Below are positions 1-5,808 of a stretch of 7,190 nt of DNA, piece by piece; position 1 is the stretch's first letter; the number at the start of each line of letters is the position of its first letter. Origin of the DNA: an uncultured Prevotella sp. (GTDB lineage: Bacteria; Bacteroidota; Bacteroidia; Bacteroidales; Bacteroidaceae); assembly GCA_900543155.1 (NCBI GenBank), contig UQQN01000113.1:1-7190 (forward strand), written 5' to 3'. The notes under the pieces are model-generated. The model did no database searches, was not told the origin of the DNA, and was given only the letters and a program-made list of their open reading frames with translations. The position numbers and the translations under genes were made by a program.

Positions 1-161
1 CGAATTGAGGCGTTTTCTGCGTTTATTATTGTTGAATATCAACTATTTACGATATAATTTTTTTATCAAAACCATGCATAAAAAATCATGGATTTTGAAC
101 ACCCTACCTGATGGTATGCCTCGTTTGGTCGTGGCGTAATACGTAACTTGGCGTGAGGTAT
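1..161. other. Non-coding left edge downstream of yifB
   Basis: I see no credible gene in these 161 bases. Short open stretches on both strands end quickly and show no family resemblance. The segment is AT-rich toward the left and contains a small palindrome, GTTGA-ATA-TCAAC, at 31-43, as well as the stem-loop described separately at 68-96. No TAnnTTTG promoter element was found on the minus strand. The next gene therefore lies outside the window and its orientation is unknown. Confidence 0.6.
68..96 (-). terminator. Possible terminator hairpin after yifB
   Basis: On the minus strand, 66 nt past the yifB stop codon, AAAATCCATG pairs with CATGGTTTT (arms 87-96 and 68-76, one bulged A at position 92) around a 10-nt loop. 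The 3' arm is followed by GATAAAAAAAT rather than a run of T, so it is not a canonical intrinsic terminator. The stem has few GC pairs. It could equally be chance structure in AT-rich DNA. Confidence 0.3.
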
Positions 162-1727
162 TTATTCTCCCCAATCGCCACGGTCGAGGTTGCGGTAGCT
201 GATGGCCTCTTTAATGTGGGCTGCTTGGATGTGGGGCGAAGCGTCGAGGTCGGCAATGGTGCGGGCCACTTTAAGAATGCGGTCGTAGGCACGGGCTGAG
301 AGGTCGAGACGTTTCATGGCACGTGTAAGCGTGTTTTGAGCCTCTTCGTTGAGTTGAGCGTATTGTTCAAGTAGTGCACGGGTCATTTGTGCGTTGCAAT
401 GAATGCCTTTAACGTCTTTATAGCGCTCGGTTTGGATGGCACGGGCAGCAATGACACGTTTACGTATGGTTTCACTTGATTCGCCACGTGGGGCAGTAGC
501 AAGTTCTGTTACACTTACAGGTGCAATTTCAATTTGTATGTCGATGCGGTCGAGCAATGGACCTGATATTTTGCTCATGTAACGCTGCACTTGCATGGGG
601 CTGCATGTACAAGCATGGTTGGGGTCGTTATAGTAGCCACATGGACAAGGGTTCATGGAGGCTACGAGCATAAATGAACAGGGTAGGGTGGCAGAGTATT
701 TGGCGCGTGAAATGGTGATTTCGCGGTCTTCGAGAGGTTGGCGTAGGGTTTCGAGTGCCGTTCTTGAAAATTCGGGAAGCTCGTCCATAAATAACACGCC
801 ATTGTGAGCTAAACTAATTTCGCCAGGTTTATAGGTAGATCCTCCCCCAATTAGTGCCACGTCTGATATGGTGTGATGTGGGGCGCGGAATGGGCGTTGC
901 GCAATGAGTGAGGTGCGTTCGCCAAGTTTGCCCGCAATAGAGTGAATCTGTGTGGTTTCAAGGCTTTCAGCCAATGTGAGTTGTGGCAAGATGCTGGGTA
1001 CACGTTTTGCCATCATGCTTTTGCCACATCCAGGTGAACCAATAAGAATAATGTTGTGCCCTCCAGCAGCAGCCACCTCAAAGGCACGTTTGGCTACAGT
1101 TTGACCCTTTACGTCGGCAAAGTCGACTGTGGCTTGGGCTTGTGCGGCATAAAACTCCTCGCGCGTGTTAACAATCGTGGGTTCGAGTTCGATGCGACCT
1201 AACAGGAAGTCGACTACTTGTGTTAAGTTTTCTACACCATACACTTTTAGACGGTTCACTACGGCAGCTTCACGTTCATTCTCTTTGGGCACAAATAGGG
1301 CATCGAATTGTTGCTCGCGAGCCTTTATCGCAATAGACAGTGCGCCCTTAATGGGACGTATAGAGCCATCTAAGCCCAATTCTCCTACAAACACGCTGCG
1401 TGTGAGCTTTTCTTCGGCACCTTGCAACATATTGAGTGCTGAGAGCATGCCTATGGCAAGTGGTAGGTCATAACCCGAACCTTCTTTGCGCACATCGGCA
1501 GGGGCAAAGTTTACGGTGTATTTTACACGAGTGGGGAGTTTGAATCCACTATTTTGCATGGCACCTTCCACACGCAGTTTGCTTTCGCGCACGGCATTGT
1601 CGGGGAGTCCCACCATTTGGAATATAGATTTTTCTTCTTGTGAGTGTATTTCGGTGGCAATCACTTCGAGGAATACAGGCATTGCTGCTAATCCGTTGAC
1701 TGCCGAGGTGTGGATGGTGCTAAGCAT
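162..1727 (-). CDS. yifB: YifB/ComM family Mg-chelatase-like AAA+ ATPase
   Basis: A 521-residue protein, full length for the YifB/ComM family (about 500-520 residues). In order: an N-terminal ChlI-type domain with a Lon-protease-like fold (about 1-180), the AAA+ Mg-chelatase core (about 200-405), and a C-terminal helical domain (about 415-515). Visible motifs are Walker A GSPGCGKS (230-237), the family signature beginning PFRAPHHTISD (279-289), Walker B VLFMDE (311-316), sensor-1 N359, a probable arginine finger R394 in LLDRIDIQ, and a probable sensor-2 R489 in LKVARTIADL. Cysteines C361, C363, C373 and C375 form the four-Cys cluster found in this family. In naturally transformable proteobacteria ComM is a hexameric helicase that helps branch migration of incoming DNA; its role in Bacteroidales is inferred. 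The start lies 48 bp past the preceding lipoprotein stop with no promoter element seen between, so co-transcription is likely. Nothing is broken. Confidence 0.96.
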   Translation of the reverse strand: MLSTIHTSAVNGLAAMPVFLEVIATEIHSQEEKSIFQMVGLPDNAVRESKLRVEGAMQNSGFKLPTRVKYTVNFAPADVRKEGSGYDLPLAIGMLSALNMLQGAEEKLTRSVFVGELGLDGSIRPIKGALSIAIKAREQQFDALFVPKENEREAAVVNRLKVYGVENLTQVVDFLLGRIELEPTIVNTREEFYAAQAQATVDFADVKGQTVAKRAFEVAAAGGHNIILIGSPGCGKSMMAKRVPSILPQLTLAESLETTQIHSIAGKLGERTSLIAQRPFRAPHHTISDVALIGGGSTYKPGEISLAHNGVLFMDELPEFSRTALETLRQPLEDREITISRAKYSATLPCSFMLVASMNPCPCGYYNDPNHACTCSPMQVQRYMSKISGPLLDRIDIQIEIAPVSVTELATAPRGESSETIRKRVIAARAIQTERYKDVKGIHCNAQMTRALLEQYAQLNEEAQNTLTRAMKRLDLSARAYDRILKVARTIADLDASPHIQAAHIKEAISYRNLDRGDWGE

Positions 1728-1775
1728 TTTTTGAAAAAGGTATAGAGGGTTAAGGGCTTGGGTAGTTAAAGCAAA

Positions 1776-2771
1776 CTACAGTTGTGCGTCTTCTATTTTC
1801 GTTACATCTCTTTGGATAATGTGTCCTTGGGCATTTACGAGCATGAGAGAGGGGACGTAATGAATACCGAAGGTTTGCACGAGGGGTGAGTTAAAGGCTT
1901 GGGCATCGCATACCACGGGACAGGTGATGCTATCGGATTTTAGGCTTGCGGTGAGTGCGTTGGGGTTGGTGTCGAGCGAGATGACAAGACACTGCCATTT
2001 GCCAGGCATGGTGGTTAGTTTGCGGTGTAATGACACTAAGAGTGCGCGACTGTCGGTTTGCCATGTGGCAGTAAAGGCGATAACTAAATTTTTGCCTTTA
2101 AAGGTTTGGGGCGTAACGGTGCGTCCGTCGAGTGTTTGGCAACTGAAGGAGGGAATAGGTTGCCCTGTAGCGGTTTGCAAGAGTGGACGGAATGTGGCTT
2201 CTAAGTGAGCGATGGCACGTTCGCGGGGTTGGGCTTTTTTGAGCAGATTGAGTAGTGGAAGGGCTTGTGTGGCATCGGTAGTTTGCACGTTGGCGAAGTA
2301 TTTACGAAAAACGGCTACGGCAGCAAGTGTGGTAGGGTTTTCGCGTATGAACTGTGCAGCAGCTAAGCGCTGAGGATGGGGCGCGTCGGCAATGTGCTTT
2401 ATGCGGAAGTCGGAGAGAAGTTCGTTTTGCTCGGTGCCTGTAACTTCTGACTCGCCAATTTTTGAGGCTTCGCCCTTGATTTTTATTTCGTGTCCAGGTT
2501 CTGCTACCACGTAGGTTTGGGTAAAGTTGGGGTAGAGCAGTGTGAGCACAGCAGGGTGGGCGAGGGTGCGTTCGTAGCTGAACTTGCCATCGCTGATTTT
2601 TATGGTGTCGATGCCATCGAAGGCGCCGTCTTCGCTATAGACGTAGAATTCGGCATCGTTGATATTCGTGAATTTTCCTGTGATGCGTATTTTGTCCTTG
2701 GCAGGACCACAAGCAGTGAATAGGATGAGGAGGAAGGTGGCAAGGAGCCAATGGGGAAGTTTTTTTATCAT
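1776..2771 (-). CDS. DUF4369 lipoprotein with thioredoxin-like domain lacking CXXC
   Basis: A 331-residue predicted lipoprotein. A KK-plus-hydrophobic signal peptide ends in lipobox LFTA-C21, which implies cleavage and lipidation at Cys21. Residues about 26-120 look like DUF4369, a beta-rich N-terminal domain common in Bacteroidetes, ending in the typical TGTEQNELLSDF segment. Residues about 122-195 are a helical linker. Residues about 203-328 have a TlpA/ResA-like thioredoxin fold: a strand VIAFTATW, a strand CLVISLD, and a cis-proline loop YVPSLMLVNAQG with P307. The redox motif is degenerate. Where family members have WCxxC this protein has W237-QTDS-R242, so both catalytic cysteines are replaced (Q238, S241). 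It is therefore unlikely to act as a standard disulfide reductase; C284 and C288 (CPVVC) lie elsewhere in the domain. It may be a binding or structural relative. It sits upstream of yifB, probably in the same transcript. Its own promoter was not found; the upstream gap is filled with repeats. Confidence 0.9.
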   Translation of the reverse strand: MIKKLPHWLLATFLLILFTACGPAKDKIRITGKFTNINDAEFYVYSEDGAFDGIDTIKISDGKFSYERTLAHPAVLTLLYPNFTQTYVVAEPGHEIKIKGEASKIGESEVTGTEQNELLSDFRIKHIADAPHPQRLAAAQFIRENPTTLAAVAVFRKYFANVQTTDATQALPLLNLLKKAQPRERAIAHLEATFRPLLQTATGQPIPSFSCQTLDGRTVTPQTFKGKNLVIAFTATWQTDSRALLVSLHRKLTTMPGKWQCLVISLDTNPNALTASLKSDSITCPVVCDAQAFNSPLVQTFGIHYVPSLMLVNAQGHIIQRDVTKIEDAQL

Positions 2772-2804
2772 CGGAATATAGTCGGAAAGGCGAAGCTATT
2801 TTAT

Positions 2805-2931
2805 GAAGTTAGAGGGAGCTCTTTTTAGGGAGTTATTTTCAAGAATTTAGAGGAAGTTATTTCCAGGAAGTTAGGGGAAGTTATTTTCAAGGAGTTATTT
2901 TAAGAAGTTAGAGGAAGTTATTTCCAAGAGG
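2805..2931 (+). repeat. Degenerate tandem repeat built from a 10-bp GAAGTTAGAG-like unit
   Basis: Four 24-25-nt units begin at about 2805, 2843, 2867 and 2904. Each is GAAGTTAGAG followed by GAAGTTATTT and then CCAAG or TCAAG, with some decay; the first copy is the most diverged. After units 1 and 3 there is a 12-14-nt partial copy, GAGTTATTTT(C)AAG. The same words occur in inverse orientation at 2974-3018. The array lies wholly between two genes, shows no open frame, and does not resemble the direct-repeat plus unique-spacer layout of a CRISPR array. Confidence 0.8.
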
Positions 2932-3020
2932 TTATGTGAGAAGTAAGAGGACGTATATTCCTCAGCCTTCGTTTAACTCCTTGAAAAAAACTTCCTCTAC
3001 CTTCTTCTAACTTCTAAAAT
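2897..3020. repeat. Long imperfect palindrome formed by inverted copies of the repeat
   Basis: The left arm (2897-2951) and the reverse complement of the right arm (2959-3020) align along their length: ATTTTA, GAAGTTAGA, GGAAGTT, TTTC/CAAG, then GAGGA at the apex. The axis is near 2955 and the innermost stem is GAGGA (2947-2951) with TCCTC (2959-2963). The main difference is about 10 extra bases in the right arm, which amounts to one additional 10-bp repeat unit. A competing pairing also exists: 2872-2897 matches the reverse complement of 2974-2999 at 24 of 26 positions. A transcript leaving the OmpA-like lipoprotein gene would fold here, starting 12 nt past its stop. There is no terminal U-run, so simple intrinsic termination is not clear. 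Confidence 0.75.
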
Positions 3021-3032
3021 AGAATGGGGGGA

Positions 3033-4730
3033 TTATTTTACCAAACTCTGGAAGTCTGCATTGTTGAAGAGAGTGGCAAACTCAAGGTCGGTAGCAGCAC
3101 GCTTCTTGAGGTTGGCATCTTTTGCAAAGGCTTCTTTGAGGTTAGCAATTACGGCATTCTCTTGGTTGGTGCGAGCAGCAACAACGGCTTTGAGATAGCT
3201 TGTAAGACCATTGGCATTAGGCACATTTTTGAGCGTGTTAGCAGCGCTTGCATAATCCTTGTTCATAATTTGAGCCAAGGCAGCGGCATTGGTGTTAACA
3301 CCCTTCAAAGCAGTGGCACCCTGTGCGTAGTTGCCTGCAGCAACCTGCAAGTTGCCCAATACCTCGTTGTAGTTGCCAGCAGTGGTGGCTTTCATGAGGT
3401 AGTTGTGTGCCTCTTCAGCCTTTCCCTCAGCCAAAGCGATGAGAGCTTTGTTCGCATTCACCTCAGCAGCGTTAGCACCCTCGGCGGGTACTTGTGCCAA
3501 ATATTTTTTGGCAGCAACCAAGTCGCCTTGCTTATATGCCAAAGTTGCTAAGTTGTTATAAGCGCGATAGTCGTTAGGATATTGCTTAACGGTAGTTTGG
3601 TAGATATCCTTTTGCTCAGCTACGTTCTCGGTGAGTGTGGCAGCGTAGAGCAATTCTTCGACTGAGAGCTTAGAGGCATCAGCCTTGTATTGATCTTGGA
3701 TTTCATCATCAGAACGACCAATGATGTTGTAGTTGATAGTTAAGCGTGCACGGCGCAATTCGGGCAAGATTTCGTCTGCCAACTCTTTGAATCCAGCCGA
3801 GAGATTTCGGATTTGCTTTTCGCGTTCTTCGGGATCTTTATACATAGAGAGAACACGCAAGATAACATCCTTATCCTGAATGTTTGATTGGCTAACGAGT
3901 TCTTTAAATCCTTCCCAGTCCTCGGCAGTGTATTTAGAATCTACATCGGCATCGAGCTTAGCACTTTGCAATTGCTTGTTTACGTAGCCTTTAGACGATT
4001 TTTCGCGGTTTTGTGCCAAGGCAGTGTTGAATTTTACAGAGCCTTCGGGCGAAGCATAGGCAGAAACTTCTACGTTTTCGAGCATGAGACCCTTTTGGTC
4101 AGCCTTGATGTCCTTCAGTGTCTTCAAGAATTCTTGTACTGAAGTGCCTTTAAGCTCGCTGTTGCGGATTTTAGCCTGATTGATAAGATATTTAATCTGA
4201 GCCTGCTTAGTCTGCTTGATGGCATACTGATATTTGTCGGTAGCCTCTTGTGTGTTAGTAGTGGCAGCAGCTGCGGTGATAAGGGTAGAAGTGGCGAGCA
4301 CACCATCGTTTACTTTTACGTCGGGGATGTTCACCTTCTTTTTGCCTACTTTTGCATCGAACGTGAGGTAGAGTTCGCTCTGTTGCATCTCGGGCACATA
4401 GGTAAACGAAGTCTTCATGGTGTAGTTTCCACCGAGCTTGTAAGAAACCTCAGTGTCATTGCCTTGCACCTTTTCGCCTTGGAAGGTAGCAGCTTGTCCG
4501 TTAGCCGACTGGTTGGCATAGCGCAACACGGGAGTAACGGTTACTACAGCCTTCTTCTTCATATATTTTTCGGGGAAGCGTCCGTTGATGGTTACGGGAA
4601 CCTTTCCGCCTACAGCTTCCATAGGCGAGGGGGTTACAGTAAAGTTATCGGCTGAGAGTTCCCCCATTTTGTTGCATGAGGTTAGCGCCAGCGTTCCTGC
4701 CAGTGCTAAGAATAAAAATTTAGTTTGCAT
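3033..4730 (-). CDS. OmpA-like and TPR-like repeat lipoprotein
   Basis: A 565-residue predicted lipoprotein when started at 4730. The frame is open to an ATG at 4787, but that start would precede the signal peptide by 19 charged residues and would lie upstream of the promoter -7 box; the 4730 start gives a clean signal MQTKFLFLALAG with lipobox LTS-C19. Residues about 25-150 are beta-rich with unknown fold. Residues about 165-338 resemble an OmpA-like peptidoglycan-binding domain: strand VEVSAYASPEGS (220-231), then N235, L238 and R242 as in the family N-x2-L-x3-R pattern, an insertion of about 75 residues, and a final strand RARLTINYNI. ASPEGS replaces the usual TDxxG, as in a Bacteroidales OmpA-like subgroup. 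Residues about 355-560 are alanine-rich helical repeats of TPR type, for example DYRAYNNLATLAYKQGDLVAAKKYL. It is probably anchored in the outer membrane, facing peptidoglycan or protein partners. The exact function is unknown. The gene has its own promoter and follows lgt. Confidence 0.9.
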   Translation of the reverse strand: MQTKFLFLALAGTLALTSCNKMGELSADNFTVTPSPMEAVGGKVPVTINGRFPEKYMKKKAVVTVTPVLRYANQSANGQAATFQGEKVQGNDTEVSYKLGGNYTMKTSFTYVPEMQQSELYLTFDAKVGKKKVNIPDVKVNDGVLATSTLITAAAATTNTQEATDKYQYAIKQTKQAQIKYLINQAKIRNSELKGTSVQEFLKTLKDIKADQKGLMLENVEVSAYASPEGSVKFNTALAQNREKSSKGYVNKQLQSAKLDADVDSKYTAEDWEGFKELVSQSNIQDKDVILRVLSMYKDPEEREKQIRNLSAGFKELADEILPELRRARLTINYNIIGRSDDEIQDQYKADASKLSVEELLYAATLTENVAEQKDIYQTTVKQYPNDYRAYNNLATLAYKQGDLVAAKKYLAQVPAEGANAAEVNANKALIALAEGKAEEAHNYLMKATTAGNYNEVLGNLQVAAGNYAQGATALKGVNTNAAALAQIMNKDYASAANTLKNVPNANGLTSYLKAVVAARTNQENAVIANLKEAFAKDANLKKRAATDLEFATLFNNADFQSLVK

Positions 4731-4774
4731 TATAAAAGAATGTGTTTTTTGTTTCAAGTCGCATTTTGTTTTGG

Positions 4775-4806
4775 CAAAGATAAGCATTAAATATTAATGT
4801 AGACAC
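4775..4806 (-). promoter_or_regulatory. Bacteroidetes-type promoter of the OmpA-like lipoprotein gene
   Basis: On the minus strand TATCTTTG (4782-4775), followed by CC, fits the Bacteroidetes -7 consensus TAnnTTTG. The usual -33 TTTG is absent; GTGTC (4806-4802) lies 19 bp upstream of the -7 box. Transcription would begin near 4768, giving a leader of roughly 38 nt before the ATG at 4730. A palindrome CATTAA-ATA-TTAATG (4785-4799) lies in the spacer and could bind a regulator or be chance AT-rich sequence. Confidence 0.6.
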
Positions 4807-4844
4807 TAATGGTTCACAAAGTATGTTAATGCCTATTATGCAAA

Positions 4845-4865
4845 GCATATATACATGATATATGC
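4845..4865 (-). terminator. Possible terminator hairpin after lgt
   Basis: GCATATAT and ATATATGC form an 8-bp perfect stem with a 5-nt loop, beginning 22 nt past the lgt stop codon. On the transcript it is preceded by a run of T and followed by only TTTGC, so it is a weak intrinsic-terminator candidate. The stem is mostly AT pairs. ATGCAAA occurs twice here (4838-4844 and 4862-4868), partly overlapping the stem. Confidence 0.35.
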
Positions 4866-4887
4866 AAAAAACAGTAGTAATGACGAC

Positions 4888-5724
4888 TTATTTTTCGGCA
4901 AAGCGTTTGCACCATTTTCCGCCTATCATGCAGTAGATGCCGAGTGCCACGAAGGGGATGCTCAGCAACTGACCTTGGTTCAAGCCAATGAGTTGCTGCA
5001 TGTGTATTTCCCAAGGCTCTTGCACCTCTTTTAAGAACTCCACTGCGAAGCGGAAAATAAAGATGGTGCTTAGGCAGTAGCCAAAGAAGAAACCTGTACC
5101 TATGCGGTTTTTGAATTTGGCATAGAGAACTAATCCTACAACAAAGAAAACGAAGTAGGCAATGGCCTCGTAGAGCTGGGCTGGGTAGCGGGGTTGCGTT
5201 TCATTGAGATGTGCAAACACAAAGCCCATGTCGGTGCCTGTAAATTTGCCGACAATCTCGGAGTTCATGAGGTTGCCCAAACGAATAAAGCATGCACAGA
5301 TAGGGGTAGCAACGGCAATATTGTCGAGCACGCGCATGATATTGACTTGGGTGCGTTTTACGTAGAGCCAAAGGGCAATCATGAGACCAAAAGTGCCGCC
5401 ATGCGAAGCAAGTCCGGCATAGCCCGTAAACTTCCACGACCCATCAGCCAAACGGTGTATAGGCAGCACCATTTCTAATGGATGGCTGAGAAAGTAGCCT
5501 GGCTCATAGAGCAGGCAATGTCCTAAGCGTGCACCCGCCAATATGCCCACAAAGCAGTAGAGAAAGAGCGGGTCGAACTTTTCTTGCGGTATTTGTTGTT
5601 GCTTATAGAGCTTATACACCACAATATATGCCAATGCTAAGCCTATGCACCAACACAAAGAGTACCAGCGCACTTCGATAGGCCCTACAGAAAAGGCGAT
5701 GATTGAAGGATCCCAATAGATCAT
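4888..5724 (-). CDS. lgt: Prolipoprotein diacylglyceryl transferase Lgt
   Basis: A 278-residue integral inner-membrane enzyme of normal family length. It transfers the diacylglyceryl group of phosphatidylglycerol to the lipobox cysteine of prolipoproteins, the first step of lipoprotein maturation. Several hydrophobic segments are visible, at about 22-38, 52-70, 106-122, 133-147, 187-201, 211-228 and 252-267. Conserved landmarks are VRWYSLCW near the N-terminus, SHGG with H108 (equivalent to the essential His of E. coli Lgt), the signature RLGNLMNSEIVGK (148-160) with N151, N154 and E156, YPAQLYEAI (180-188), and RFAVEFLKE (225-233). The ATG at 5724 gives the expected N-terminus. It lies 84 bp beyond ychF with no promoter element found between, so it may be read from the ychF promoter through the intervening stem-loop. 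The downstream neighbours are lipoproteins, its presumptive substrates. Confidence 0.97.
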   Translation of the reverse strand: MIYWDPSIIAFSVGPIEVRWYSLCWCIGLALAYIVVYKLYKQQQIPQEKFDPLFLYCFVGILAGARLGHCLLYEPGYFLSHPLEMVLPIHRLADGSWKFTGYAGLASHGGTFGLMIALWLYVKRTQVNIMRVLDNIAVATPICACFIRLGNLMNSEIVGKFTGTDMGFVFAHLNETQPRYPAQLYEAIAYFVFFVVGLVLYAKFKNRIGTGFFFGYCLSTIFIFRFAVEFLKEVQEPWEIHMQQLIGLNQGQLLSIPFVALGIYCMIGGKWCKRFAEK

Positions 5725-5752
5725 GGAAAAAGAAGTTTGGGGTTATGAGTTG

Positions 5753-5787
5753 AGGGTGTTTTTTGATAATCTATCAAATAACACCCT
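5753..5787 (-). promoter_or_regulatory. 35-nt near-perfect stem-loop between ychF and lgt
   Basis: Arms 5753-5768 and 5772-5787 pair over 16 positions with a single T-T mismatch (5761/5779) and a 3-nt loop. On the minus strand the first arm begins AGGGTGTTATTTGATA. It starts 21 nt after the ychF stop and ends 28 nt before the lgt ATG. No U-run follows on either strand, so it is not a textbook intrinsic terminator. It could be a partial terminator, a stabilising 3' structure for ychF mRNA, a structure acting on lgt translation, or a protein-binding palindrome. A second small inverted repeat, TTCAATG with CATTGAA (5801-5807 and 5814-5820), spans the ychF stop codon. Confidence 0.6.
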
Positions 5788-5808
5788 AAAACTTATGGTT
5801 TTCAATGT

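Noticed and set aside
2805..2931. CRISPR array
   Set aside because: Units are directly adjacent or separated by partial copies of themselves, with no unique spacers of constant length and no cas genes nearby.
3024..3551. A 175-codon open frame on the plus strand, antisense to the OmpA-like lipoprotein gene
   Set aside because: It lies opposite the lipoprotein coding sequence, its product has no recognisable domain, and the other strand has a signal peptide and family motifs. It follows from codon bias of the real gene.
4731..4787. N-terminal extension of the OmpA-like lipoprotein to an ATG at 4787
   Set aside because: It would place 19 residues before a complete signal peptide, and the ATG lies upstream of the promoter -7 box at 4775-4782.
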